Below are positions 52,601 through 56,003 of a stretch of DNA of 64,000 nt, one piece after another. The stretch spans positions 27,205,230 through 27,269,229 of the forward strand of contig OX243814.1 of the NCBI GenBank assembly GCA_945859605.1. Direction: 5' to 3'. Below the pieces are notes generated by a model. That model was given only the letters and a program-made list of their open reading frames with translations. It was not told the DNA's origin and did not search any database. Source of the stretch: Lumbricus rubellus. Lineage: Eukaryota; Annelida; Clitellata; Crassiclitellata; Lumbricidae. The translations under genes and the position numbers were made by a program. The number at the start of each line of letters is the position of its first letter. The first letter of the stretch is position 1.

Positions 52601-54908
52601 ACAGCCATTTTGCTCATGTACCTGCTTAATTTTGTGTGTTTTTAAGTACCCCATAAATATTCTGACAGATCTAAACAGACAAGTGTGTTTTAAGAGAATT
52701 AGCAACTGCAGGCTGCACATGATTAAAGGTTACAGTACATTATTGCAGCGGCAGACTTTTCCAAGAGGACAGTCCAACATGTAAGAAGACACGAATTGCA
52801 ACAGCATGACACTCGCATAACTCCGGTTCTTCATGAACAGCAAAGCACAATAATATAAATATATTAAATCAAATTCAGGCAAAATGATAACAAGTTAAAA
52901 CATGCATTTTTGCAATAATTAATTTAAGTTGAGCCTTGTCTTTCCTCCTACACTGATTCTGACTATGTGTGATATCATTAAAACTATCGATAAACTTGCT
53001 TTTAAAGCTCATTCTTTATAATTCAGGCAGGACGTCTACAAAGAAGTGCGAATAATGTCGCGCCTGAGAGATCCGAACATTCTCGGTCTGGTGGGAGTGT
53101 GCACAAAGTCGGAACCGTTTTGCATTGTTGTCGAATATCTACAGCACGGCGATCTCTGTCAATTCTTGCGATGTCATGCACATTCCGAAAACTTCAGCAG
53201 TGGCTGTCGAGAAAGCAAGACTCTCAGGTAGTTGGTTCTGTAAATATTGTGAAAAGAAAGTTAATTTATAGATTTACAGATTGTAGGTAGGATGAAGACA
53301 TTGGTTGTATTATAAAGTGGCCGATCATCAAATGAAAATTGTTGGAAGTGATAATTGTTTGCTTAGGATAGTACAGTACAGTTTTTCCTTTGGGTTTTTA
53401 AATGAGTTTAATGACTTATTATACTGTGTCATAAAATTGTAAGATCAGGGACTGCTGTTGTTTCTTATCTTTTTGTGTTTTAGCTACGGTTGTCTGGTCT
53501 ACATGGCAACACAGGTTGCGTCTGGAATGAAGTTTCTGGAAACGCACAACGTTGTTCATCGTGACCTTGCAACCAGGAACTGTCTCGTTGGCAGTCAGTA
53601 CACGATAAAAATCTGTGACTTTGGAATGAGCCAGAGTCTGTACAATGCTGACTACTATCGGTTGGATGGGAAGGCTGTCCTCCCGATACGATGGATGGCC
53701 TTTGAGTCGGTTCTACTGGTTAGTCAACTTGCTTAGTAAGACTAAGTGCTGTAATATGCCAAGCAAATTTCTGTCCAGGGTAACGGCCTCTGTTGTCATA
53801 GACCCTGGTCAAATCGGATCCATCCTTTGCTGCATAGTATTTTCATGGATAAAATAGTCAATTTAATCATACACTATACATCATGAAATTGGCTGAGTAA
53901 ATTAAATGTTATCACATGTCCAAATAATAAAAGTTATAGTCAAATAGCTGGTCAGTCATACCCTATGACTTGTTCAACTATGCTATGCTGTGAACATGCC
54001 TTACTCTGGTCGCCAGGGTGCACAATTACCAAAGACTTGTCATAATGTTCAGGCTTTGTTTATAGTGCTCATTTTCATTCTCGTAAAACATGATTGAGAA
54101 GAATTGGATCCTAAATTTATTTCCCCTGTTAGAAATGACCTCATTTAATTAGGTCGCATGGCAGGGTGCATGGTTCTAGTAATGATGCCAAAGACAGCAT
54201 TGTAATGAGTTTTTTGCACTTATTCGGCTTGACTTGTATAAATTATGCTATGATGTGAACTGAGAAATAAGACTGAAAGACATGCATGCTTAGGGATAGT
54301 GCACGGTGCACCAGGGCTGTTTTTAAGGAATTTTTAGAACTGCACAACTCCTTCCCTTTCCCATCATCCATGGTAAATTACTTTCAATCGAAGGACAATG
54401 ACCTTTTTGCTAATTTTAACTGTACAGAAGTGCTTCTGCAACTGCACATTTTGTGTACAACTGCATGCTAAAAAAAAGCCCTGCGGTGCACCCTTAGATT
54501 TCATGTAGTCATTCTGGATGACTTGTACGTTTCTTTTTACAGGGTAACTTTTCTACAAAGAGTGACGTATGGTCGTTTGGCGTCACCCTGTGGGAAATCC
54601 TGACGTTGTCACGTGAACAGCCTCTGAGTTTCCTTAGCGACGATGAAGTCATCGAGAACTGCGGTCAATGTTACCGTGGCGACGCTCTCCGGGTGACGCT
54701 CGCTCAGCCTTCGAATTGTCCCAAGGAACTTTACGACCTGATGGTCGAATGTTGGAACTTGAATGACTCTCTACGCCCGTCGTTTCTCGAGATCCACATG
54801 TTTCTCCAGCGCAAAAACATGGGATATCGGCCGGTGGCTGACTACGATCATTCCACTGTCTGTGCAACGTTGCTTCAAAACGACCTAGTTGACTGCAGCT
54901 TTTCTTAA
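9427..54908 (+). CDS. DDR: Discoidin domain receptor tyrosine kinase, 13 exons
   Basis: This is a collagen-activated receptor tyrosine kinase of the plasma membrane. Joined exons: 9427-9568, 29892-29997, 31247-31388, 33858-33947, 40149-40296, 42022-42549, 44239-44367, 46243-46692, 51595-51929, 52244-52362, 53027-53227, 53484-53718 and 54543-54908. They total 2991 nt, in phase throughout, for 996 residues. Order: signal peptide (about 1-41), discoidin domain (50-207), discoidin-like domain (210-385), membrane segment (453-477), juxtamembrane region (478-675), kinase (678-975). Kinase residues seen are GEGMFGE (684-690), VAVK (K719), E736, HRDLATRN (D824) and DFG (D842), with activation-loop Y850, Y854 and Y855. 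Vertebrate DDR1/2 are about 855-913 residues, so this one is longer, mainly in the juxtamembrane region. DDR1 and DDR2 cannot be told apart; it looks like a pre-duplication invertebrate type. Confidence 0.93.
10044..10395. repeat. 46-bp minisatellite with internal hairpin
   Basis: About seven copies of a 46-bp unit GATTAGACTTTCAGGAGGAC-TAATCTAATCTCATCCAATGACTTAT. Within each unit GATTAG and CTAATC are inverted around about 14 bases, so each unit can fold back. It lies in DDR intron 1. Confidence 0.9.
10543..10752 (+). mobile_element. tRNA-derived SINE, copy 1
   Basis: The head is GGGGCGCGGTGGTGTAG (pol III A-box-like) and GGTTCGAATCC (exact B box). A body with TAGGGACCTTGGGCAAGTCC follows, then the tail GCGCCTCTGAG...AAGGGGCGCCATAACAAG and A-rich repeats. 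Part of the A-box region is deleted relative to copy 2. Confidence 0.85.
11141..11369 (+). mobile_element. tRNA-derived SINE, copy 2
   Basis: Best-preserved copy: GTGGGGCACGGTGGTGTAGT head, GGTTCGAATCC B box, conserved body, and tail AAGGGGCACTATAACAAG with (ACAA)n. Frames across it are artefacts. Confidence 0.88.
11370..12289. other. DDR intron 1, unassigned
   Basis: No gene is recognised. The - strand has several overlapping 100+ codon frames (11508-12054) because the + strand is purine-rich. They have low-complexity content and no motifs. Confidence 0.4.
12290..12735. repeat. 22-bp minisatellite, copy B
   Basis: About 20 units of the same ATCTGATCTGAAGTCAGAAACC family as at 8805-9032, with variant blocks (TAGTCCGACACCTT, GACGTCAGAAACC) repeated in a mosaic order. 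Confidence 0.93.
14095..14205 (+). pseudogene. LINE ORF2 C-terminal relic
   Basis: The + strand reads [16 protein letters not shown], stop, [14 protein letters not shown]. This matches the WNSLP...LKTHL signature near the end of CR1/L2/Jockey-like LINE ORF2 proteins. A frame stop shows it is dead. It lies in DDR intron 1. Confidence 0.6.
14312..14711. mobile_element. Possible MITE with TIR TGTTGTGTTTCCGGTAAC
   Basis: An 18-bp perfect inverted repeat (14312-14329 and its complement ending at 14711) bounds a 400-bp AT-rich segment with long T and A runs. No clear target duplication was found, so the family is unassigned. Confidence 0.45.
15619..15692. repeat. (GT)n microsatellite
   Basis: Near-pure GT repeats with a few GC and GA changes. 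Confidence 0.95.
15909..15970. repeat. (CAGA)n microsatellite
   Basis: ACAGACAG tetranucleotide array. Confidence 0.95.
15971..18933. other. DDR intron 1, mostly unassigned
   Basis: AT-rich intronic DNA. It contains a (TTAC)n run near 16466 and one dispersed repeat at 17021-17217. A GC-richer block at 18350-18500 has open frames without recognisable domains. No exon with conserved content was found. Confidence 0.4.
17021..17217 (+). repeat. Dispersed repeat, copy 1 (intron 1)
   Basis: About 195 bp, beginning GGGCTTTTTTAACGTGCAG and containing TTGTACACAAAATGTGCAG and TAATTTACCATGGA. A diverged inverted copy lies at 54312-54485 in DDR intron 12. Confidence 0.75.
18934..19379. mobile_element. 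hAT-type MITE
   Basis: The element starts CATGGGCGCCC and ends with its complement GGGCGCCCATG. Both sides carry the 8-bp target duplication CTTCTGCC (18926-18933 and 19380-19387). An 8-bp duplication is typical of hAT elements. The 446-bp body has no transposase and carries opposed G and C runs near the right end. Confidence 0.75.
19433..19950 (-). repeat. 3' LTR of the retrotransposon
   Basis: It is 518 bp with terminal TGTCA/TGACA inverted pentamers. By inspection it matches the copy at 25991-26508, including the derived 85-codon antisense frame. On the - strand a TATAATAA motif near 19617-19630 is a possible promoter element. Confidence 0.95.
19951..19976 (-). other. Polypurine tract
   Basis: On the - strand AAAAGAAAGGAAGGAGG plus TAA lies directly before the 3' LTR, as expected for the plus-strand priming site of an LTR retrotransposon. 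Confidence 0.8.
20068..25656 (-). CDS. Retrotransposon Gag-Pol polyprotein (Gmr1-like)
   Basis: One 1862-residue frame without stops. Approximate order: a helical N-terminus; a charged coiled coil with 18-residue repeats (about 85-180); a capsid region with a SCAN-like stretch (about 435-515, containing [12 protein letters not shown] and [10 protein letters not shown]); a CCHC zinc knuckle [14 protein letters not shown] (about 628-641); an aspartic protease motif [12 protein letters not shown] (about 748); an integrase zinc region HESVFGGH...CKSCEKC (about 1014-1050) and D, D, E core in [14 protein letters not shown] and AGLVERWN (about 1080-1180); a GPY/F-like RWHGPC; reverse transcriptase with YVDD (about 1450-1600); and RNase H with [13 protein letters not shown] and DHNPLVYL. 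The proteins would copy the RNA and integrate the DNA. Gag and pol are fused without a frameshift. All expected catalytic motifs are visible, so it could be functional. Confidence 0.95.
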   Translation of the reverse strand: MEKLTEQKQAAIKKMSSERLVKLLIEAGVDAEEVEQMSREELMRNLAEVWAKKEEEEEEGAVGGAAEKPVEKPEAPMSMEALLQFMIMKEEQRKQEEKERKQEEKEKEEQRKQEEKERKQEEKEKEEQRRQEEKERKQEEKEKEEQRRQEEKERKQEEKEKEEQRRQEEKERKQEEKELRQQEIDMQRQQFQIQLEQMRLDRDESERRRTELMIEYEKARKSDEEIRKQQIEDKKAREEEKEKMRLQELERAEEIRQEEFQAGKDNLEKAEREREEQMQLEQKKLAIKEAQLKEMAIEKEERRKQLELLQQKIEQEELRRIEDQDRLKKRDEDDRKSREVSEQIRLKESETMVSKIKKIGDAMKHVLPKMPYDMMEVPLYFETVENAFNSFAVEKQYWVKLLLPLMTPRARTVLNRLSFENLDKYDAVKEHLLKEFKLTAREYRSRFADAKKTAEETYTMFTARLKNLLNYYVRSRRVDKDYEKLFDLLVADKLKECLPPGPLQFVLAKEGTECLEASNVADLADIHVNNRIGVMFQDKPKFEAWDNSPKQPRWNKDSKDTGSQAKSNDAKKDDYSGKQWSQDKQQSTWDRQAYNRTPPLGRPTESNASYTPYYKWENKEQRSFIKKRCHNCNSDKHLIKHCQAPGAANLRKNFSRSAENLRVNQIQVINAPPGWEEQCNQETEVKSVMKCTPQFTILKEAIKTTSIAESCRETKSKEECQRIKKISLQHVNVEIRGTDGQPVQVEALIDSGTEIPVINEELLKGTTVEEIGRVHLQCVAGEPIPAKLVKIEVRMSGRNEGAATEDRTINIAPYLTLVCASISAELCKENPEKFLLHPEIIAELKEVPPISILQGELQANVTTRAQSRRAEVEDGEDETINESSQEDDTESEDELSIQDDERTTSENNETEEEMAACERNDSEDSGSDAELETSMRDLFTENSNDERQLEDAKKFEEQQRNDESLKSWWRIAEDQGSEFIVVNGLLYKKHQMLDQLVYQLVLPKERRIQVMELAHESVFGGHLGEEKTRERIKLSFVWPKMRRDVVKFCKSCEKCQLKARSLVMDRVPITPIPREDVPFRRMTMDVVGPIEPKSAAGHKYCLCIVDSCTRWPTIFLLKSLTAKAVCEALMKLFIDVGVPSVITSDRGTNFTASLTREFLKLMGCCPRFDSPGHPEAAGLVERWNQTFKKMVHHVIVENPRQWHKIIPFTVWALREVPNATTGVAPYLLVYGKMPRGPLTILKESWTKEINLPPNIGVQPAKYLKNLRADMEKALIFAENCAEEKQKQYASQYNKRAKDKEFEPGENVIVLYPTSTNKLISRWHGPCTVLQRRSKYSYLVDMNENGRRIVHANKMRKFIARTLSCGLIVEEDDEFGSVVELPLKEDHAETTQKSLQLDYEQIGHLTSEQQKQLLDVLNRYADRFSDKPGLCTLVEHEVVLRPDFREKEFTAYRIPLIYRAEVDKQIREMLKANIIQPSSSRMASPLVIVKKKDGSLRLACDYRYVNSYTENCRYPMPIVNDVLSKVGKSKFISVLDCRSAYWTCPVKKSDQWKTAFVTHSGLYEFTRVPFGMINSGRTFVKAINMILQPINAFTEPYVDDIAVHSDDWNIHLKHLELFLKQIRLHNVTLNLKKCVFGKSEVKFIGHLIGSGKKMMNPDRMDSLINLKNPETKKQVKQVLGFFGFYRQFICNFAEIAKPLTDLTSKQTPENIVWTEDHQKSFESLKEIVLSNVILYMFEVGKPFNLYCDSSDFAVGAVLSQVDDEGIERPVSFISQKLTDTQRRWATIEKEAYAIIWALNKLKEIIIGSKINVFTDHNPLVYLTESMSKSAKLVRWSLSLQNFDILLNYKKGKLNVVADCLSRL
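25140..25395 (-). repeat. 54-bp coding repeats in gag
   Basis: About five tandem copies of a 54-bp unit encode [18 protein letters not shown] (18 residues) in the gag coiled coil. Copies are nearly identical, so copy number probably varies between elements. Confidence 0.9.
25657..25990 (-). other. Retrotransposon 5' leader with primer-binding site
   Basis: On the - strand the 5' LTR end is followed by TT and TGGTGTCGTTGCGGTGAG (about 25988-25971), a plausible primer-binding site because it begins TGG, complementary to a tRNA CCA end. The tRNA species was not identified. A short duplication of ATCGTTATCCTGCAACTTGG lies at 25922-25968. Confidence 0.65.
25991..26508 (-). repeat. 5' LTR of the retrotransposon
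   Basis: Same 518-bp sequence as at 19433-19950. It would carry the element promoter, reading leftwards. The target duplication ATAAC follows at 26509-26513. Confidence 0.95.
27266..27360. repeat. (GT)n microsatellite
   Basis: GT-rich array with GGGT and ATGT interruptions. Confidence 0.95.
27797..27866. repeat. (GAT)n microsatellite
   Basis: About 22 pure GAT/ATG triplets after a short CTG run. Confidence 0.97.
29892..29997 (+). CDS. DDR: DDR exon 2: start of discoidin domain
   Basis: Acceptor GTGCACAG and donor AG|GTCAG. It encodes [20 protein letters not shown] and [10 protein letters not shown], the first strands and loop of the collagen-binding discoidin domain. The [11 protein letters not shown] form is the invertebrate-type loop. 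Mammalian DDRs have Trp where this has Tyr. Confidence 0.95.
30215..30446 (-). mobile_element. tRNA-derived SINE, copy 3
   Basis: Inverted copy in DDR intron 2: GGTTCGAATCC B box, TAGGGACCTTG body and a tail ending in (ATAA)n on the - strand. Confidence 0.82.
30655..30705. repeat. (ATAAG)n microsatellite
   Basis: Nine or so pentamers in DDR intron 2. Confidence 0.95.
31247..31388 (+). CDS. DDR: DDR exon 3: discoidin domain
   Basis: Acceptor TGTTTCAG and donor CAG|GTATGC. It completes Arg from exon 2 and encodes [32 protein letters not shown] and QGRFGNGQ, the conserved core of F5/8-type discoidin domains. It ends in phase 0. Confidence 0.96.
31446..31501. repeat. (CA)n microsatellite
   Basis: CA repeats in DDR intron 3, next to a LINE tail relic. 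Confidence 0.95.
31505..31702 (+). pseudogene. LINE ORF2 C-terminal and 3' tail relic
   Basis: The + strand reads [18 protein letters not shown]...SLLKNC, resembling the PSLWNSLPxSVR end of LINE ORF2. GAGGCGCTTTATAAATG follows, the tail motif shared with the SINEs. No upstream RT is retained. Confidence 0.55.
31722..31804. repeat. (TATG)n microsatellite
   Basis: About 20 pure repeats. They lie at the 3' (left) end of an inverted SINE and probably grew from its tail. Confidence 0.97.
31805..32020 (-). mobile_element. tRNA-derived SINE, copy 4
   Basis: Inverted copy with GGTTCGAATCC B box, GGGGCTCGGTGGCATAGGAA head, GAGCGTCTCTGAGTAG and a tail passing into (CATA)n. Confidence 0.82.
32771..33473. 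mobile_element. 703-bp foldback element with YY1-like motifs
   Basis: Two arms of about 290 bp (32771-33063 and 33178-33473) are inverted complements around a loop of about 115 bp. The ends are TAGTGGAAGAATTTTAG and CTAAAATTCTTCTACTA. Each arm carries CCATCTTGGAAAATGGCGG or its complement, two divergent YY1-like motifs. No coding sequence and no certain target duplication were seen. It lies in DDR intron 3. It is probably a MITE or foldback transposon of unassigned family. Confidence 0.8.
33858..33947 (+). CDS. DDR: DDR exon 4: discoidin domain
   Basis: Acceptor TTTGCCAG and donor GAA|GTGAGT, exactly 30 codons in phase 0. It encodes [20 protein letters not shown] and [10 protein letters not shown], matching the DDR discoidin strands around YxxxYSRDGxRW. 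Confidence 0.95.
34457..34506 (+). mobile_element. SINE/LINE tail fragment
   Basis: GTCTTGAAAGGGTGCTATAT followed by AAATTC and (TAAA)n, like the tails of the other elements. Confidence 0.4.
34578..34858. repeat. Long (CA)n-rich array
   Basis: About 280 bp of CA/TACA/CGCA repeats in DDR intron 4. The His/Thr- or Cys/Val-rich frames on both strands are artefacts. Confidence 0.96.
34860..38621. other. DDR intron 4, mostly unassigned
   Basis: No exon with conserved content. 35150-35430 is an unusual stretch with many TTGGGTTTT-like words and internal near-repeats (AAATTGTGGACATTTT twice). 37500-37560 has a short inverted repeat around CTTCTAGAAG. 37675-37720 resembles an inverted LINE/SINE tail. 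37990-38200 is CpG-rich and holds two CTCF-like motifs listed separately. Confidence 0.4.
38016..38150 (+). promoter_or_regulatory. Pair of CTCF-like motifs
   Basis: TCACCAGGTGGCAT (38016-38029) and ACACCAGGTGGCGC (38137-38150) lie in the same orientation about 120 bp apart in a CpG-rich stretch. The second matches 13 of 14 positions of the CTCF core CCASYAGRKGGCRS. Function is inferred from the motif only. Confidence 0.3.
38622..39525. repeat. About 32-bp minisatellite interrupted twice by a LINE tail
   Basis: Units are GTTGGGTGAACAGAACAGTC plus AGTGACAGTAT, varying between GGAGTG and TTTGGGTG. Two nearly identical inserts (about 39001-39143 and 39206-39328) carry AAGGACAATTAAGACGCAC and GGCGCTATATAAATGTGC, followed by (ATAC)n. 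The array including the insert was apparently duplicated as a block. Confidence 0.92.
39001..39328 (+). mobile_element. Duplicated LINE 3' tail inside the minisatellite
   Basis: Both inserts read LKTHLFR-like sequence (ATTAAGACRCACTTGTTTAG) followed by GTAAGGCGCTATATAAATG and an ATAC microsatellite, as in LINE 3' ends. They differ by a few bases and by microsatellite length (about 12 versus 7 repeats). Confidence 0.6.
40149..40296 (+). CDS. DDR: DDR exon 5: end of discoidin domain
   Basis: Acceptor ACTTTTCAG. Encodes [20 protein letters not shown] and [10 protein letters not shown]...[15 protein letters not shown], the conserved end of the discoidin domain with its closing Cys. The donor is GAGAG|GTGAGC, phase 1. 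A minisatellite starts at the first intron base. Confidence 0.96.
40297..41728. repeat. 25-bp minisatellite starting at the splice donor
   Basis: About 57 units of GTCAGCTCTTATTGTGTCAG plus ATATG. The first unit is the intron start itself: GTGAGCTCTTATTGTGTCAG plus ATATG (40297-40321). A block of about 25 units with the same variant order recurs with a 625-bp offset (from about 40436 and 41061). Because 25 is not a multiple of three, all three + frames are open and encode [21 protein letters not shown] repeats. These are artefacts. Confidence 0.97.
42022..42549 (+). CDS. DDR: DDR exon 6: discoidin-like domain
   Basis: Acceptor TTTTTCAG and donor TCAG|GTGCGA. This large 528-nt exon encodes [64 protein letters not shown] and [15 protein letters not shown], collinear with the DDR discoidin-like domain. 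NMFSKEV and NDT supply possible glycosylation or binding-loop residues. Confidence 0.97.
42860..43170 (+). pseudogene. LINE reverse transcriptase relic
   Basis: The + strand reads [20 protein letters not shown] then SFGLSGNAP, followed after frame breaks by a QLYADNIQA segment. These match the DxSAAFDTVDHxIL and LYADDTQ motifs of CR1/L2/Jockey-type LINE reverse transcriptases. The FD and YADD motifs are altered and stops intervene, so it is dead. It lies in DDR intron 6. Confidence 0.75.
44239..44367 (+). CDS. DDR: DDR exon 7: extracellular juxtamembrane
   Basis: Acceptor TTGGGCAG and donor TCGA|GTAGGT. Encodes [20 protein letters not shown] then NVKVTMSP...[11 protein letters not shown] is an N-glycosylation sequon. 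Weakly conserved spacer between the discoidin-like domain and the membrane, supported by phase and splice sites. Confidence 0.88.
44370..45875. other. DDR intron 7, unassigned part
   Basis: No conserved exon. Open frames at 44926-45543 on both strands show no recognisable domain. A purine-rich stretch lies at 44480-44560. Confidence 0.4.
45876..46130 (+). mobile_element. tRNA-derived SINE, copy 5, with partial second unit
   Basis: A full head and body (GGTGTGGTGGTGTAGTGGG, TTTCGAATCC, TAGGGACCTTGGGCAAGTCC, GGGAGCGCTTCTGA) is followed from about 46056 by a second partial copy (GGATCGAATCCG, CAGGGATCTTGAGCAAGTCC). The unit is therefore a truncated dimer or a nested insertion. Confidence 0.8.
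46243..46692 (+). CDS. DDR: DDR exon 8: transmembrane and juxtamembrane
   Basis: Acceptor CAACAATAG and donor GCAG|GTTGGT. Encodes an extracellular end with NTS sequon, the membrane segment [20 protein letters not shown] then TSCIMC, and a cytoplasmic region. Tyrosines in NTYSNI and GVYRDPS are candidate SH2-docking sites (YRDP fits YxxP). No mammalian-type NPxY motif was seen in this exon. Confidence 0.95.
46881..47126 (+). mobile_element. tRNA-derived SINE, copy 6
   Basis: GTGGGGCACGGTGGTGTAGT head, diverged B box (GGATTCCAATCC), body, GCCTCTGAGTAGGGAGCTTG and a tail passing into (AAAT)n. It lies in DDR intron 8. Confidence 0.85.
47130..48994. other. DDR intron 8, unassigned part
   Basis: AT-rich DNA with a TA-rich stretch at 48410-48475. 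48770-48870 contains a short duplicated theme (GACGTGTATGTCTCGT / GACGAGCATGTCTCGT). No gene is recognised. Confidence 0.4.
48997..49435. repeat. 24-bp minisatellite
   Basis: About 18 units of TTAGATGGGACAAAATTATT plus TGTA. The unit is a multiple of three, so both strands show long repetitive frames ([16 protein letters not shown]). Not a gene. Confidence 0.95.
49615..50370 (+). pseudogene. Degenerate piggyBac-type transposase
   Basis: Across several frames the + strand reads [14 protein letters not shown], then a TN-containing stretch, then [18 protein letters not shown] and [18 protein letters not shown]. The last two match the PxIxxYW and MxxxRFxxILRxxHF region of piggyBac/PGBD transposases. 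Multiple stops and frameshifts show it is dead. The catalytic aspartates were not located. It lies in DDR intron 8. Confidence 0.6.
50935..51075. repeat. 15-bp minisatellite
   Basis: About nine units of GGACAATTGGTCATA or its CAGA variant. Confidence 0.93.
51281..51572. repeat. 42-bp AT-rich minisatellite next to exon 9
   Basis: About seven units of AAACTTGTATGCATGTAATA plus AATAATAATAAATTTAATAAAT. The array stops about 20 bases before the exon 9 acceptor, so it occupies the usual branch-point region. Confidence 0.93.
51595..51929 (+). CDS. DDR: DDR exon 9: juxtamembrane and glycine loop
   Basis: Acceptor TTATTTATAG and donor GAG|GTGAGA. Encodes a Cys-rich, poorly conserved juxtamembrane part, then [20 protein letters not shown] plus E. 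FPRxxLxFxEKLGEGxFGE is the conserved DDR kinase start. It ends in phase 0 within the glycine loop. Confidence 0.95.
52244..52362 (+). CDS. DDR: DDR exon 10: kinase N-lobe
   Basis: Acceptor CTGTTAAAG and donor CCAG|GTGAGA. Encodes LHLCEVV, a linker and [21 protein letters not shown] holds the ATP-binding Lys (719). Using AAG rather than the later GCGAG as acceptor restores HLCEV, which DDRs share. The glycine-loop Val is replaced by Leu. Confidence 0.88.
53027..53227 (+). CDS. DDR: DDR exon 11: kinase alpha-C and hinge
   Basis: Acceptor AATTCAG and donor CTCAG|GTAGTT. Encodes [20 protein letters not shown] (Glu 736 pairs with the ATP Lys), [20 protein letters not shown] and CQFLR, the hinge and start of the C-lobe. 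Confidence 0.96.
53484..53718 (+). CDS. DDR: DDR exon 12: catalytic and activation loops
   Basis: Acceptor GTGTTTTAG and donor CTG|GTTAGT. Encodes [27 protein letters not shown] and [16 protein letters not shown]. Catalytic Asp 824, DFG Asp 842 and the paired activation-loop Tyr 854/855 are present, so the kinase looks active. Confidence 0.97.
54312..54485 (-). repeat. Dispersed repeat, copy 2 (intron 12)
   Basis: Inverted, diverged copy of the repeat at 17021-17217. It shares TTGTACACAAAATGTGCAG and GTAATTTACCATGGA when read on the - strand. Confidence 0.75.
54543..54908 (+). CDS. DDR: DDR exon 13: kinase C-lobe and stop
   Basis: Acceptor CTTTTTACAG. Encodes [60 protein letters not shown] and EIHMFLQ, then about 30 residues ending DCSFS and TAA. 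SDVWSFG, CW and RPSF are standard kinase subdomain IX-XI residues. The tail after the kinase is longer than in mammals. Confidence 0.97.
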   Translation, partial: GNFSTKSDVWSFGVTLWEILTLSREQPLSFLSDDEVIENCGQCYRGDALRVTLAQPSNCPKELYDLMVECWNLNDSLRPSFLEIHMFLQRKNMGYRPVADYDHSTVCATLLQNDLVDCSFS

Positions 54909-55055
54909 GTAACTGACCAACTGATACCTTAAAAGAGGTGTTCAAAATGACACTATAAGTAAATGACCAACTAATACCTTAAAAGAGGTGTTCAAAATGG
55001 CACTATAAGTAAATGACCAACTAATACCTTAAAAGAGGTGTTCAAAATGGCACTA
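54906..55055. repeat. 50-bp triplication starting at the DDR stop codon
   Basis: Three units beginning TAAGTAA. The first TAA (54906-54908) is the DDR stop. Unit bodies share TACCTTAAAAGAGGTGTTC and differ at a few bases. Confidence 0.92.
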
Positions 55056-55214
55056 CGTAAATGCTTGATTTAGTTACATTACAGGGTGTAGCGTCGCAAC
55101 TGTCAAGCTGTGAAAAGTAGTGAGACGGATTGTTTTGTCTTTCGTGCAGTACTTCTGTTGGTGGATTTTTTGCCGTTGAATTGCCGCTGATATTTTGGCA
55201 TTTTGTTGATTAAG

Positions 55215-55220
55215 AATAAA
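55215..55220 (+). terminator. Candidate poly(A) signal of DDR
   Basis: AATAAA about 310 bases after the stop codon. It is the first canonical signal seen in the downstream flank. Confidence 0.4.
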
Positions 55221-55943
55221 AGTGGTTTACAGCTTAGAAGTTTCTCTTGCAAAAATGAGAGTCTGGCTGACTGACTGACTGACTGATTCAATTGCTCCAC
55301 TTTTCATAGAATATGTTGACACCAGAAATGTCATAATGATGATTTAATGGTGAAATCCGAACAAACGAAACATCAATGTTTCGCCTCTCGTTGTCAAATA
55401 ATTAATCTGAGTCAGTGGCGACGCTGTCAAAGATTGAGGCAGGTCGTTTGACATACTTACCTATTTTTGCTCTTGACTTGCCTTATGAACTGCCCCAAGA
55501 ATTTTGAACTTAATATCTTCTTGACATGTAATTTCTACGACCTGCTGAATAATTCCCATGGCCTAGTGCTAAATGTGTTTAAAAATAGCGCCAGGACGGC
55601 CCTTACCTTTCAAAAAGCAGTTCCAGGACACCCCATACATTTTCAGGTGTGCTTGCCAAATAAGTGGCAGGACGGCATAGAGATTTGAAAATAAGTGCCA
55701 GGACGCCGTCCATGACCGTCCTGCCACACTTTAAGCCCTGCCATGACCCTGATGTGACCTGCGGAACTGTAACCTATAACTGGTGCCGCCACTGATCTGC
55801 TCGAGTCTCAATTAGGCTAAGGTCTGATTCTTCAGCTTATATTAAAAGGTGAAGACAGTTCTGTGTATCACATTCAGTTCTTGTCCTCATAGCTAGCTAG
55901 AGGAGGTTGTCTAATCCTGTACAAAACTTTTCAGCAGATTGTT

Positions 55944-56003
55944 TCATGGTTTGTTCGAATTCTGTTTTCCTTCTAACCAGTAAGTTGTCTGCAGGCCTTT
56001 TCC
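55944..56003 (-). CDS. Guanylate cyclase terminal exon
   Basis: Acceptor ATTTGTAG. It encodes [19 protein letters not shown] and TGA. GKGxxxTYWL is the conserved end of cyclase domains, and the phase matches the upstream exon. There is almost no C-terminal tail. Confidence 0.88.
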   Translation of the reverse strand, partial: GKGLQTTYWLEGKQNSNKP

